From assembly GCA_047602645.1 (NCBI GenBank), contig JASGGU010000002.1, positions 1 through 64,000 on the forward strand: 64,000 nt of DNA, written 5' to 3'. The notes under the pieces are model-generated. The model saw only the letters and a list, made by a program, of their open reading frames with translations. It was not told the DNA's origin and did not search any database. Position 1 is the stretch's first letter, and each line of letters begins with the position of its first letter. Origin of the DNA: JAEYFP01 sp047602645 (GTDB taxonomy: Bacteria; Bacillota; Clostridia; Lachnospirales; Lachnospiraceae). The translations under genes were made by a program, and so were the position numbers. This document shows, one piece after another, positions 33,357-43,113 of the stretch.

Positions 33357-34487
33357 ATGGAAAAGAAAAGGATTTTTTTGTCCTGCCCGACGATGCATGG
33401 ACAGGAACTAAAATACATTCAGGAGGCGTTTGACACAAACTGGGTGGCGCCCCTCGGACCAAATGTCAATGAATTCGAAAAGGAATTTGCGGCTTATTTA
33501 GGCGAAGGCTATGCGGCGGCACTCAGTGCCGGAACAGGCGCGATTCATTTGGCACTGATTATCGCGGGTGTTAAGCGGGATGATATCGTCTTCGGCTCCT
33601 CGCTTACGTTTGCGGCCACGGTCAATCCGATTACGTATATAGGCGCAAAGCCGGTATTTATCGACAGCGAGGAGGATTCGTGGAATATGGATCCGGACGC
33701 ACTGGAAAAAGCATTTTCTCTTTATCCGCGTGCAAAGGCCGTGATTGCGGCCAATCTTTACGGCACTCCCGCAAAGCTTGAGGAAATTGCGGCAATCTGT
33801 AAAAAGCACGGTGTGCCCTTGATCGAGGATGCCGCAGAATCTCTGGGTGCCTCCGTGCACGGCAGACAGACGGGACTGTTCGGCGATATCGGCATCTTTT
33901 CCTTTAACGGAAATAAGATCATCACGACATCCGGAGGAGGCATGCTTGTGAGCCACGACGAGGAAGTCGTAAAAAAAGCCCGTTTTCTCGCGACACAGGC
34001 AAGAGAGCCGGAACGCCATTACGAGCATAAGGAAATCGGCTTTAACTACCGGATGTCCAATGTTGTGGCGGGGATCGGACGCGGACAGCTTCTGTATCTG
34101 GACGCACATAAGGCGAGAAAAAAAGAAATTTATCTGCGTTATCGGGAAGCGTTTGCAGACATTGCCCACATCCGGATGAATCCGTATCTTCCGGACACAG
34201 AGCCTAATTTCTGGCTTTCCTGCATAACGCTTGACGAGAACAGCCCGGTAAGGCCGCTGGATATTATGGTGGCGCTCGAACAGGAGCAGATCGAATCCCG
34301 GCCGATTTGGAAGCCGATGCATCTCCAGCCTGTGTTTGCGGGAGAAGGATTCGTGCAGGTATGCGAGGGAAAGAGCGTTGGGGAGCGTATATTTGAAAGC
34401 GGCGTCTGCCTGCCCTCGGACGTGAAGAACACAGAAGAAGATATGGAGCGTATTATTTCAATTATCAGAGGACTATTCGGAAAATGA
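33357..34487 (+). CDS. DegT-family sugar aminotransferase (PglE-like)
   Basis: This 376-residue PLP enzyme would aminate C4 of the keto-sugar made by the preceding dehydratase. The PLP-binding lysine lies in FSFNGNKIITTSGGG, the form seen in PglE-type enzymes, and the sugar-aminotransferase opening (NWVAPLGPNVNEFE) is clear. The start two bases after the dehydratase stop lacks a good ribosome-binding site, so translation is likely coupled. The stop overlaps the next start (ATGA). Confidence 0.9.
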   Translation: MEKKRIFLSCPTMHGQELKYIQEAFDTNWVAPLGPNVNEFEKEFAAYLGEGYAAALSAGTGAIHLALIIAGVKRDDIVFGSSLTFAATVNPITYIGAKPVFIDSEEDSWNMDPDALEKAFSLYPRAKAVIAANLYGTPAKLEEIAAICKKHGVPLIEDAAESLGASVHGRQTGLFGDIGIFSFNGNKIITTSGGGMLVSHDEEVVKKARFLATQAREPERHYEHKEIGFNYRMSNVVAGIGRGQLLYLDAHKARKKEIYLRYREAFADIAHIRMNPYLPDTEPNFWLSCITLDENSPVRPLDIMVALEQEQIESRPIWKPMHLQPVFAGEGFVQVCEGKSVGERIFESGVCLPSDVKNTEEDMERIISIIRGLFGK

Positions 34488-35092
34488 TTTATAAAAATTG
34501 CGTGAAACGTTTACTGGATATTGTGCTTTCTCTTGCGGCGCTGCTTGTGCTGTCGCCGGTTTATCTTGTGTTGGCGCTGCTCGTGCGCGTCAAACTCGGA
34601 AGCCCGGTGCTTTTCCATCAGGACAGGCCGGGGAAGGACGGAAAAATTTTTAAAATGTACAAATTTCGTTCGATGACGGAGGCGCGGGACGAAAAGGGAG
34701 AGCTGCTTCCCGATGAGGTGCGTTTGACAAGATTCGGAAAACGGCTCCGGTCGACGAGTCTGGACGAGCTTCCCGAGTTGCTCAGCATTTTAAAGGGCGA
34801 CATGTCTCTTGTAGGACCGCGTCCTCTGCTTGTGCAGTATCTGCCGCTTTATAATGAGAGGCAGAAGCACCGTCATGATGTAAGGCCGGGTTTGACGGGC
34901 CTTGCGCAGGTGAACGGCAGAAATGCGATCAGTTGGGCACAGAAATTCGAATATGATGTAGAATATACAGAGAAGCTTTCCTTTTTACTGGATGTAAAAA
35001 TTTTATTTAAGACAGTGGAGAATGTGGTGAAAAGGGAAGGGATCGGACCCGAATCAGGCGCGACAATGGAGTATTTCACCGGAAGGGAATAG
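34484..35092 (+). CDS. Short polyprenyl-phosphate sugar-1-phosphate transferase (PglC-like)
   Basis: At 202 residues this is the monotopic form of the family: one N-terminal re-entrant helix (DIVLSLAALLVLSPVYLVLA), then KMYKFRSMTEA, TSLDELPELLSILKGDMSLV and the PRP motif. PglC moves phospho-diNAcBac onto undecaprenyl phosphate, and the genes before it make the matching type of sugar. It is the second initiating transferase of the locus. Confidence 0.93.
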   Translation: MIYKNCVKRLLDIVLSLAALLVLSPVYLVLALLVRVKLGSPVLFHQDRPGKDGKIFKMYKFRSMTEARDEKGELLPDEVRLTRFGKRLRSTSLDELPELLSILKGDMSLVGPRPLLVQYLPLYNERQKHRHDVRPGLTGLAQVNGRNAISWAQKFEYDVEYTEKLSFLLDVKILFKTVENVVKREGIGPESGATMEYFTGRE

Positions 35093-35108
35093 AAACAGGA
35101 GGAAGAAC

Positions 35109-36107
35109 ATGGAGCCTATAAATGTATTGATCTTAAGCGCAGGACGAAGAGTGGAGCTTGTCAACTGCTTCCGCTCGGCCGCAAAGGAGCTTGGGATTGA
35201 GGGAAATGTGCTGGCTGTGGACTGCAGCAGAACAGCGCCCGCGCTCTATTTTGCCGACAGGGGGATTATGCTCCCGCGTATCAAATCTGGGGATTATGTG
35301 GAGGCGATCATCGATATTTGTATTAAGGAACAGGTGACGCTGATTGTGCCGACGATTGATACGGAGCTGCTGCTCCTTTCCGAGCAAAAGGACCGGATTG
35401 AAAAACAGACGGGTTCCAGACTGCTCATTTCCGATATGGAAATCATTAAAATTTGCCGGAACAAGCTTGTGACGCAGAAATTTATGGAGGAAAACGGATT
35501 TTTGATGCCGCGGCTGTTTGAGGTGGAGGAGCTTGCATCGGAGGATCTTCCGTTTCCGCTGTTTATGAAGCCGATTGACGGCAGTTCCAGCATCGATGCC
35601 TTTAAGGTCAATAATCGCGAGGAATTAAATACCTACAGAAAGCTCATCAGGAAGCCGATTGTGCAGGAATATATCGCGGGTGAAGAATATACCGTTGACG
35701 TGTTTCTGGATTTTAATTCGAATATTATTTCGGTTGTGCCGCGCGTTCGGATTGCGACCCGGAGCGGGGAGATATCAAAGGGCAGGATTGTAAAGGACCG
35801 GGAAATCATTGCGGACGTCACAAGGCTGATGAAGGTGCTCAAGCCGGTCGGACATATCACGGTGCAGTGTAAAAAAACAGAAAAAGGAATTTCTTACATT
35901 GAAATCAATCCGCGCTTTGGCGGCGGTGCACCCATGTCAATCAAGGCAGGCGCCGATTCGTGCAAAAATCTTTACAGGCTGCTGCGCGGGGAAACGCTTT
36001 CCTATAATGAGGATTACCGCGAAAATGTGACATTTTTACGGTTTGACAGCTGCATTATGCTGAATGAAGATATGGAGCCTGAGGATGAAGAAAGCAGTTC
36101 TGTTTGA
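35109..36107 (+). CDS. ATP-grasp ligase (first of two)
   Basis: This 332-residue protein belongs to the carbamoyl-phosphate-synthase/PylC-like ATP-grasp group: N-terminal Rossmann-like part starting ILSAGRRVELVNCF, then ATP-binding segments (PLFMKPIDGSSSIDAF) and the metal motif IEINPRFGGG. ATP-grasp enzymes join a carboxylate to an amine or thiol through an acyl phosphate. Lying after the aminotransferase, it may acylate the new sugar amine in place of the acetyltransferase PglD, which is missing here. AGGAGGAAG precedes the ATG. Confidence 0.85.
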   Translation: MEPINVLILSAGRRVELVNCFRSAAKELGIEGNVLAVDCSRTAPALYFADRGIMLPRIKSGDYVEAIIDICIKEQVTLIVPTIDTELLLLSEQKDRIEKQTGSRLLISDMEIIKICRNKLVTQKFMEENGFLMPRLFEVEELASEDLPFPLFMKPIDGSSSIDAFKVNNREELNTYRKLIRKPIVQEYIAGEEYTVDVFLDFNSNIISVVPRVRIATRSGEISKGRIVKDREIIADVTRLMKVLKPVGHITVQCKKTEKGISYIEINPRFGGGAPMSIKAGADSCKNLYRLLRGETLSYNEDYRENVTFLRFDSCIMLNEDMEPEDEESSSV

Positions 36108-36798
36108 TTTGGATGACACACTGATTGCCGAGGAAGATTTTATAAAAAGCGGCTATAGGACGGTCGCAAATCTGCTGTCCGGGCGCTTAGGACTTTCGCG
36201 GGAGGATTTGTATGAGGAGCTGCTTGCACTCTGCAAAGCAGATACGAAACATGTATTTAACAGGCTTCTTAATGCGCATGGAATTTCCTATGAAAAGGAG
36301 GATATTCTTACGCTTGTCGGAGAATATCGGTCTCATTTGCCTGAGGTTTTCTTTTTTGAGGATGTTTTGCCGACGCTTAAAGCTTTGCGTGAGAGCGGTG
36401 TTAAGCTCGGTGTCATTTCCGACGGCTATGCCGTAACACAGAAAAATAAAATTGCGGCATTAAAGGCAGCGGATCTATTTGATAAAATTATTTTGACCGA
36501 TACGCTCGGACGTGATTATTGGAAGCCGGATGAAAGGGCATTTTTCCTGATGAAGGAAGCATTTGGATTTGAGTTTTCCGAAATGATTTATGTCGGCGAC
36601 AACCCGGAAAAGGATTTTTATATCGGAAAGAATTACCCGATCCTGACGATCAGGATCGATCGCGGAAACGGTGTTTACCGGGATCGCGCTTATCTGGGCG
36701 GAATAAAGGAAAAAATGCGGATCGGCTCTCTTTTCGAGCTGCTTCCGCTTACAGAGGGATTAGAAAATGGGAAAGCTTTCAAAGCAGGCGAATCTTGA
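36085..36798 (+). CDS. HAD-family hydrolase
   Basis: This 237-residue phosphatase-like protein has the HAD motifs DLDDTLIAEE (nucleophile aspartate near residue 9), ISDGYAVT, a lysine in KPDERAF and YVGDNPEKDF. It would remove phosphate from a sugar or polyol intermediate, or act on a precursor for the LicD transferase. ATG 36085 follows GGAG; it overlaps the ATP-grasp gene by 23 bases and the licD gene by 32. Confidence 0.88.
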   Translation: MKKAVLFDLDDTLIAEEDFIKSGYRTVANLLSGRLGLSREDLYEELLALCKADTKHVFNRLLNAHGISYEKEDILTLVGEYRSHLPEVFFFEDVLPTLKALRESGVKLGVISDGYAVTQKNKIAALKAADLFDKIILTDTLGRDYWKPDERAFFLMKEAFGFEFSEMIYVGDNPEKDFYIGKNYPILTIRIDRGNGVYRDRAYLGGIKEKMRIGSLFELLPLTEGLENGKAFKAGES

Positions 36799-37525
36799 GG
36801 AGCTGCATAAAATAGATCTTGAGATGTTAAAACTCATAGATGAGATTTGCGATAAGGAGCAAATTAGTTATTTCATGCAGGGAGGAACCTTGCTCGGCGC
36901 GGTGCGGGACAAAGGCTTTATTCCTTGGGATGACGATGCGGATATCATGATGTACCGCGAGGAGTTTGACCGGTTTGAGCGGTGTGCACCGCCATATCTT
37001 AAGCAGGCAGGCTTTTATTTGAATGATACGGATCGTGTGCCGAAGGTGTGCAGAAAGGAAGAACCGGATGCGCGGGTTGATATTTTTATTATCGATTATT
37101 TGCCGAATTCTTTACTTAAAAAGAAATATAAGCTGTTTATGTTAAAGCTCCTGCAGGGGATGGCAAAGACGGATGTGGATCTGAGCGCCTACAGCTTAAA
37201 AGGCAAACTGCTTGTCGGAGTGACCGGCACGCTCGGCAGGCTTTTTTCGGAAAAAAAACTACTTTCCCTATATAAAAAAATGAGTGTATACGGAAGCTGT
37301 GAATCATCGCATAAGTGTTTTTGGAGCAATGACCTGTACCGGTTTATCCATTATGAATTTGACCGGGATTACTGGAGGGATACACAGCGGATGCAGTTTG
37401 AGGATGCGATGCTCTTTGCTCCGAAAAATTGGGATATGTATTTGAAAATCAACTACGGTGACAATTATCTGACACCGGCAAAAGAAAATTACTATGTATC
37501 GGTCCCGCAAGTAAATTTGAAATAA
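36767..37525 (+). CDS. licD: LicD-family phosphotransferase
   Basis: This 252-residue enzyme has the LicD signature: YFMQGGTLLGAVRDKGFIPW, then DDDADIMMYREEF. LicD proteins transfer phosphocholine, phosphoribitol or similar groups from a CDP-activated donor to a sugar, giving a phosphodiester decoration. No cytidylyltransferase for such a donor is seen nearby. GAGGG lies about eight bases before the ATG. Confidence 0.9.
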   Translation: MGKLSKQANLEELHKIDLEMLKLIDEICDKEQISYFMQGGTLLGAVRDKGFIPWDDDADIMMYREEFDRFERCAPPYLKQAGFYLNDTDRVPKVCRKEEPDARVDIFIIDYLPNSLLKKKYKLFMLKLLQGMAKTDVDLSAYSLKGKLLVGVTGTLGRLFSEKKLLSLYKKMSVYGSCESSHKCFWSNDLYRFIHYEFDRDYWRDTQRMQFEDAMLFAPKNWDMYLKINYGDNYLTPAKENYYVSVPQVNLK

Positions 37526-37554
37526 AAATTTTCCTATATCGGAAGGACGAAACG

Positions 37555-38571
37555 ATGGGCAATAATATTTTGTTCTGCAGCGTCGGCAGGCGCGGCGATC
37601 TTGTTAAGGATTTTAGAAAATCTCTGGATGTCAATGCGAAAATTATCGCGACAGATAATACAAGTACGGCACCCGGACTATATTTTGCGGATAAGCAGTA
37701 TATTGTGCCGAAAATTGTGGAGGAAAACTACATTCCGATTATTTTGGATATCTGTAAAAAGGAGCAGGTCGGTGCGGTGACGACGCTGATCGATCCGGAA
37801 ATTGCGATTCTTGCAAAGAATCGGGAGAAGTTTGAGAAGATCGGTGTGGAGGTATTGGCACCCTATCCGGAAACGGCGAGCCTCTGCTTTGATAAATTTT
37901 TGATGGATCGCTTTTTGGTCAAACAGGGTATTCGTACGGCAATGACGTTCGGTACGCTGGACTCGTTTACAAAGGCGTATGAGGCGGGAACCATCAGTTT
38001 TCCTGTTTTTGTAAAGCCGCGTACGGGAAGCGGAAGTGTCGGAGCGAAAAAAATCGAGACCGCTCAGGAGTTGAAAATTGCCTGTCATGCGGATCAGACG
38101 CTGATCATTCAGCAGTTTATGCAGGGAATTGATCTGGATGCGGATGTATATGTGGATACAATCAGCCATAAGGCTGTCAGTATTTTTACAAAGAAAAAGC
38201 TGGAGACGAAAATCGGGGGTGCAAATAAGACGGTTTCCTTTAAGGACGAGAAGCTTTTTGGTGTGATCGAACAGATCGTCTCGGCGTTTAAGTTCAATGG
38301 TCCGATCGATATGGACTTTTTCTATATGGATGGTGAGTACTATTTATCAGAAATCAACCCTCGTTTTGGCGGTGCTTATTTGCATGCGTTCGGCTGCGGT
38401 GTGAATTTTATCAAACTGATAGAAAATAATATGAACGGTATCGAAAATAAGCCGGAGTTTGGGAAGTATGAAGAAGATGTGCTGATGATGATGTATGACA
38501 GCGTCGTAATCAAGCACCGAAAAGACATCGAGGAGCAAGTCGAGGAAATGCTATGGACATACTGTATCTGA
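37555..38571 (+). CDS. ATP-grasp ligase (second of two)
   Basis: This 338-residue protein is a paralogue of the one at 35109: the opening ILFCSVGRRGDLVKDF, the GLYFADKQYIVP segment and YLSEINPRFGGAY correspond position by position. Two related ligases flanking HAD and LicD genes suggest two different acyl groups, or successive steps on one branch. GGAAGGACG precedes the ATG; the end overlaps the next gene by 19 bases. Confidence 0.85.
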   Translation: MGNNILFCSVGRRGDLVKDFRKSLDVNAKIIATDNTSTAPGLYFADKQYIVPKIVEENYIPIILDICKKEQVGAVTTLIDPEIAILAKNREKFEKIGVEVLAPYPETASLCFDKFLMDRFLVKQGIRTAMTFGTLDSFTKAYEAGTISFPVFVKPRTGSGSVGAKKIETAQELKIACHADQTLIIQQFMQGIDLDADVYVDTISHKAVSIFTKKKLETKIGGANKTVSFKDEKLFGVIEQIVSAFKFNGPIDMDFFYMDGEYYLSEINPRFGGAYLHAFGCGVNFIKLIENNMNGIENKPEFGKYEEDVLMMMYDSVVIKHRKDIEEQVEEMLWTYCI

Positions 38572-39794
38572 CGATGAGTAAGCCGGACCTGAAAGCTCCG
38601 GGAATTTATTCAGATCTGATCAACGAATTGCTGGAGAGAGGACATAAGGTGACAATCGCGCTCGTCACCGGCAGAAAAAATCTGAAACGATCGGATGTTG
38701 TTTCCTATCAGGGGACAAAACTGATCAGGGTAAGGGTCGGGGAGCTGTTTCAGGTTAATTTTCTTGTGAAGGGTATCAATACGCTGAAAATAGAGCCGTG
38801 TATGCGATATGCGATCCGGAAATTTATCAGAAACGCGCATTATGATCTTGTCATTTATGCGACACCGCCCGTGACGTTTGCAAGTGTGATTAAATATTGT
38901 AAAAAACAGTTTGGCTGTAAAACTTTCTTAATGTTAAAGGACATTTTTCCGCAGAATGCGGTGGATATCGGCCTCTTTAAAGAGAACGGGCTGCTGCACC
39001 GCCTTTTTAAAAAGAAGGAAGAACGGCTGTACAGCTTATCGGATATGATCGGCTGTATGTCACAGGGCAATTTGAGGTACATGAGGAAACATCATGCGGA
39101 AATTGATGAAAGCAGACTGATTTTGTTTCCGAATACGATGAAGGTGCTGCCGTTTGAGAATGAAGCAGAGAAAACCTTAGAGCCGAGTGAGGAACATCTC
39201 GCCGGCGGTGAGAAAAATATGCGGGAGAAAAAGGTACGTTTTGTTTTTGGAGGAAATCTCGGAAAACCGCAGGCGCTGGATTTTTTGATCCAAGCGGTGA
39301 ACTCTCCCCGGATGCGTGCCTGTAAGCAGGCAGAGTTTTTGTTTGTCGGCGAAGGCAGTGAGCAGGAAAAGGTGAAAAAGGCTTTTCAGGACAGCCCGAA
39401 TGCTCGTTTTATCAGTTTTCTGCCGCCAAGGGAGTATGACCGCCTGATGGCGGACTGCGATGTCGGCATGATATCCCTTGATATTCGGTTTACGATTCCC
39501 AATTATCCGTCGAGGATACTCGGTTATATGGCGGCAGCCAAGCCGATGCTGGCCTGCACGGATCGAAGTACGGATGTAAAGGAGCTTTTGACTGAGGAAG
39601 CGGACTGCGGTTTGTGGTGTGCCTCAGATGATTTAGATGCTTTCTGCGAAAATGTGGAACGCCTTTGCGCGGATGAAGCGCTTCGCAGACGGCTCGGAAG
39701 CAACGGCAGACGATATCTGAAGGAGCATTTTGATGTGTGCCGCTCGGCAGAGCTGATCGAAAGCTGGGGCAGCCGGTCATGCGGTAACGATTAA
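38553..39794 (+). CDS. Family 4 glycosyltransferase, WbuB-like (probable FucNAc transferase)
   Basis: This 413-residue GT-B enzyme resembles WbuB: MDILYLTMSKPDLKAPGIYS, the segment KDIFPQNAVDIGLF, FPNTMK and VFGGNLGKPQAL. WbuB-type enzymes move L-FucNAc, and the three UDP-L-FucNAc biosynthesis genes follow directly, so that donor is likely. It has no signal peptide and works on the inner membrane face. Confidence 0.87.
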   Translation: MDILYLTMSKPDLKAPGIYSDLINELLERGHKVTIALVTGRKNLKRSDVVSYQGTKLIRVRVGELFQVNFLVKGINTLKIEPCMRYAIRKFIRNAHYDLVIYATPPVTFASVIKYCKKQFGCKTFLMLKDIFPQNAVDIGLFKENGLLHRLFKKKEERLYSLSDMIGCMSQGNLRYMRKHHAEIDESRLILFPNTMKVLPFENEAEKTLEPSEEHLAGGEKNMREKKVRFVFGGNLGKPQALDFLIQAVNSPRMRACKQAEFLFVGEGSEQEKVKKAFQDSPNARFISFLPPREYDRLMADCDVGMISLDIRFTIPNYPSRILGYMAAAKPMLACTDRSTDVKELLTEEADCGLWCASDDLDAFCENVERLCADEALRRRLGSNGRRYLKEHFDVCRSAELIESWGSRSCGND

Positions 39795-39815
39795 AAGGAA
39801 TGGAAGGGAAAGCAA

Positions 39816-40838
39816 ATGTTTGAAGGAACGACATTATTAATCACAGGAGGAACCGGCTCCTTTGGAAGCGCGGTGCTGAACCGGTTTCTGGATACGGATA
39901 TTCGTGAGATCCGCATTTTCAGCAGAGATGAAAAGAAGCAGGATGATATGCGTCACCAATATCATAATCCCAAAATCAAATATTATATTGGCGATGTCAG
40001 AAATCCGCAGAGCGTTAAGGATGCGATGCACGGTGTGGACTATATTTTTCATGCCGCGGCATTAAAACAGGTGCCGAGCTGTGAATTTTTTCCGATGGAG
40101 GCCGTACGCACGAATGTAATCGGAACTGACAATGTATTGAGTGCGGCGATCGAAGCCGGTGTAAAAAAAGTGATCTGCCTTTCCACCGATAAAGCCGCTT
40201 ATCCGGTCAATGCGATGGGGACGAGCAAGGCAATGATGGAAAAGGTGTTTGTGGCCAAATCCCGGACGGTCGATCCCAAACAGACGCTGATTTGCGGAAC
40301 AAGGTATGGGAATGTCATGTGCTCGCGCGGTTCGGTTATTCCGCTGTTTATCGAACAGATTAAGGCGGGAGGCCCGCTGACTGTGACAGAGCCGAAGATG
40401 ACACGTTTTATTATGAGTCTGGAGGAAGCGGTGGAGCTTGTGCTGTTTGCATTTGAAAATGCGGATGCAGGCGATATTATGGTACAGAAGGCGCCGGCAT
40501 GCACGATCGAGGTGCTTGCGCAGGCGGTCAGAGAGCTGTTCCATGCAGATAACGAAGTTCAGGTGATCGGAATCCGACACGGCGAGAAAATATATGAGAC
40601 GCTTCTGACGAATGAAGAATGTGCCCGTGCGTTCGATATGGGCGATTTCTACAGGGTACCGGCGGATCAGAGAGATTTGAATTATGATAAATATTTTAAA
40701 GAAGGCAATCAGGAGCGGACAAAGCTGACGGAGTTCAACTCGAACAATACACAGATATTGGATGTTGAGCAGGTGAAGAAGAAGCTTCTTACGCTATCCT
40801 ATATCAGAGAAGAAGTTTTGGCATGGGAAAATAAATGA
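39816..40838 (+). CDS. capE: UDP-GlcNAc 4,6-dehydratase/5-epimerase (CapE)
   Basis: This 340-residue cytoplasmic SDR enzyme does the first step to UDP-L-FucNAc. It has the NAD-binding ITGGTGSFGSAVLNRFLD, the CapE-type FSRDEKKQDDMRHQY, and CLSTDKAAYPVNAMGTSKAM with M-x3-K. The match to staphylococcal CapE is strong across the length, distinguishing it from PseB. GGAAGGGAAAG precedes the ATG. Confidence 0.93.
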   Translation: MFEGTTLLITGGTGSFGSAVLNRFLDTDIREIRIFSRDEKKQDDMRHQYHNPKIKYYIGDVRNPQSVKDAMHGVDYIFHAAALKQVPSCEFFPMEAVRTNVIGTDNVLSAAIEAGVKKVICLSTDKAAYPVNAMGTSKAMMEKVFVAKSRTVDPKQTLICGTRYGNVMCSRGSVIPLFIEQIKAGGPLTVTEPKMTRFIMSLEEAVELVLFAFENADAGDIMVQKAPACTIEVLAQAVRELFHADNEVQVIGIRHGEKIYETLLTNEECARAFDMGDFYRVPADQRDLNYDKYFKEGNQERTKLTEFNSNNTQILDVEQVKKKLLTLSYIREEVLAWENK

Positions 40839-40864
40839 GAATTGGCTGCAAAGGGGTTTGAGGC

Positions 40865-41986
40865 ATGAATATTTTAGTGACGGGTGCCAAAGGTTTTGTC
40901 GGGAAAAATCTCATATCGGAATTGAAAAACAGAGGCTATACGTCTGTCTATTCCTATGACATTGACACAGAGGAGGAGCTTCTCGATCAGTATACGAGAA
41001 ACTGTGATTTTGTTTTTCATCTGGCGGGTGTCAACAGGCCGCAGGAGGAAAAGGAATTTATGGAGGGCAATTTCGGCTTTACCTCCGTATTGCTCGGCAA
41101 ATTAAAGGAGCACCGGAATTTGGCACCGGTTCTCATCACCTCCTCGATTCAGGCGGAGCTTGACAATGCTTACGGAAGAAGCAAGCGGGCGGGCGAAGAG
41201 CTGTTGTTTTCCTATGCGGGGGAGACCGGTGCGAAAGCAATTGTCTACCGGCTGCCGAATGTGTTCGGCAAATGGTGCCGCCCGAATTATAACAGCGCCG
41301 TCGCAACGTTTTGCCATCAGATCGCAAACGGTCTTGAGATTCAGGTCAATGATCCGAAGAGGGTCATGAGCCTTGTTTATATTGATGATGTCATCGAGGA
41401 ATTTTTTGCGGCTTTATATGGAAAAGAAAACAGGAACGGATATTTTGCCGCGGTGCCGACCGTGCATACAATTGAGCTTGGCCGGATAGCGGAGCTGCTG
41501 CATTCCTTTCGGGAAAGCAGAACAAGCCTGACAGTGCCTGACGTTTCCAATGAGTTTGAAAAGAAGCTGTACAGTACGTATTTGAGCTATCTGCCAAAGG
41601 ACGGTTTTTCCTATCCGCTTACGATGCATGCCGATGAGCGCGGCTCGTTTACGGAATTTATCAGGACGCCGGACAGAGGACAGATATCGGTCAACATCAG
41701 CAGGCCGGGCATCACAAAGGGCAATCACTGGCATCATACAAAAAATGAAAAATTTCTTGTCGTGAAGGGAACGGGCTGTATCCGGTTCCGCAAGGTGGAT
41801 GAAACGGAAATTATCGAATATCATGTTTCGGGCGAAGCGCTTACGGTCGTGGATATCCCGACGGGCTACACGCATAGTATCACAAATGAAGGCGATACGG
41901 ATCTGATTACGGTCATGTGGGCAAATGAAGCATTTGATCCGGAGAAACCGGACACCTATTTTGAAAAAGTGGAGGCTGAGTCCTGA
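40865..41986 (+). CDS. capF: Bifunctional reductase/epimerase with cupin domain (CapF)
   Basis: This 373-residue enzyme has an N-terminal SDR domain (NILVTGAKGFVGKNLISELK, about 1-245) and a C-terminal cupin (about 250-370) with metal-binding histidines in GNHWHHTKNEKF. CapF epimerises and reduces the CapE product in the second and third steps toward UDP-L-FucNAc. It follows capE and overlaps capG by one base. Confidence 0.93.
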   Translation: MNILVTGAKGFVGKNLISELKNRGYTSVYSYDIDTEEELLDQYTRNCDFVFHLAGVNRPQEEKEFMEGNFGFTSVLLGKLKEHRNLAPVLITSSIQAELDNAYGRSKRAGEELLFSYAGETGAKAIVYRLPNVFGKWCRPNYNSAVATFCHQIANGLEIQVNDPKRVMSLVYIDDVIEEFFAALYGKENRNGYFAAVPTVHTIELGRIAELLHSFRESRTSLTVPDVSNEFEKKLYSTYLSYLPKDGFSYPLTMHADERGSFTEFIRTPDRGQISVNISRPGITKGNHWHHTKNEKFLVVKGTGCIRFRKVDETEIIEYHVSGEALTVVDIPTGYTHSITNEGDTDLITVMWANEAFDPEKPDTYFEKVEAES

Positions 41987-43113
41987 TGGAAAAATTAAAA
42001 GTAATGACGATTGTTGGTACAAGGCCCGAAATCATCCGGCTATCCGCCGTGATAAAATGCGCGGACAAGTATTTTGACCATGTTCTGGTACATACAGGAC
42101 AAAATTACGACTATACGCTGAATCAGATATTTTTTGAGGATTTAAAGCTGCGGGAGCCGGATCATTATCTGGACAGCGTCGGGGAGGATCTGGGCGAGAC
42201 GATGGGAAATATTATCGCAAAATCCTATGCGTTGATGAAAGAAGTGCTGCCGGATGCCGTACTGCTGTTGGGCGATACCAATTCGGCTCTTTCGGCTATT
42301 TCCGCGAAGCGTTTAAAAATTCCCATTTTCCATATGGAAGCGGGCAACCGCTGCTGGGACTGGAATGTTTCCGAGATGATCAACAGAAAGATCGTCGACC
42401 ATATTTCGGATATCAATCTGCCGTATACGGAGCATTCAAGGCGCTACCTGCTTTCAGAGGGCATTGACGGAAAAACTGTTTTTGTAACAGGCTCCCCGAT
42501 GAGGGAAGTGCTGCGCGACCACATGGACAGGATCGAGAAAAGCGATGTGCTGGATCGGCTGGGACTGAAGCCTCATGGCTATATTCTTGTATCGGCGCAT
42601 CGGGAGGAAAATATCGACCTCGAGGAAAATTTCATGGAGCTGATGAATTCGATCAACCATATCGCGGAGAAATATCAGATGCCCGTGATCTATTCGACGC
42701 ATCCGCGTTCCAGGAAATTTATTGAGCTGCGGAATTTTGAGTTTCATCCGCTTGTGAGAAATGAGAAGCCGTTTGGTTTTTTGGATTATAATAAGCTGCA
42801 GAAAAACGCATATTGTGTGCTTTCGGATAGCGGTACGCTGTCTGAGGAGTCTGCAATGCTGCATTTTCCGGGTGTGCTGATCAGGACCTCGACGGAACGG
42901 CCGGAGGTGCTTGATAAGGGAACCGTTGTCATCGGAGGTATCAGGGGCAGGGATGTCGCACAGGCGGCGGAGCTTGCGGTTGCCATGTATGAGAACGGCG
43001 AGGAGGTTGTTATGCCGCCGGATTATGCGGATACAAATGTTTCAGTCAAGGTCGTGAAGCTGATCCAAAGCTATACAGAAATCGTAAATAAGACAGTTTG
43101 GTGCAAAGCATGA
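41986..43113 (+). CDS. capG: UDP-N-acetylglucosamine-2-epimerase family enzyme (CapG)
   Basis: This 375-residue enzyme has the epimerase signatures VGTRPEIIRLSAV, HTGQNYDYTLNQIFF, GDTNSALSA and HMEAGNRCWDWNVSEMINRK, and the late GTLSEESAMLHFP. In this context it carries out the last step, making UDP-L-FucNAc. It ends in a four-base overlap with the next gene. Confidence 0.93.
   Translation: MEKLKVMTIVGTRPEIIRLSAVIKCADKYFDHVLVHTGQNYDYTLNQIFFEDLKLREPDHYLDSVGEDLGETMGNIIAKSYALMKEVLPDAVLLLGDTNSALSAISAKRLKIPIFHMEAGNRCWDWNVSEMINRKIVDHISDINLPYTEHSRRYLLSEGIDGKTVFVTGSPMREVLRDHMDRIEKSDVLDRLGLKPHGYILVSAHREENIDLEENFMELMNSINHIAEKYQMPVIYSTHPRSRKFIELRNFEFHPLVRNEKPFGFLDYNKLQKNAYCVLSDSGTLSEESAMLHFPGVLIRTSTERPEVLDKGTVVIGGIRGRDVAQAAELAVAMYENGEEVVMPPDYADTNVSVKVVKLIQSYTEIVNKTVWCKA

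Noticed and set aside
39816..40838. Assignment as PseB of pseudaminic acid synthesis
   Set aside because: The motif FSRDEKKQDDMRHQY, overall sequence and the following CapF and CapG genes fit CapE better.
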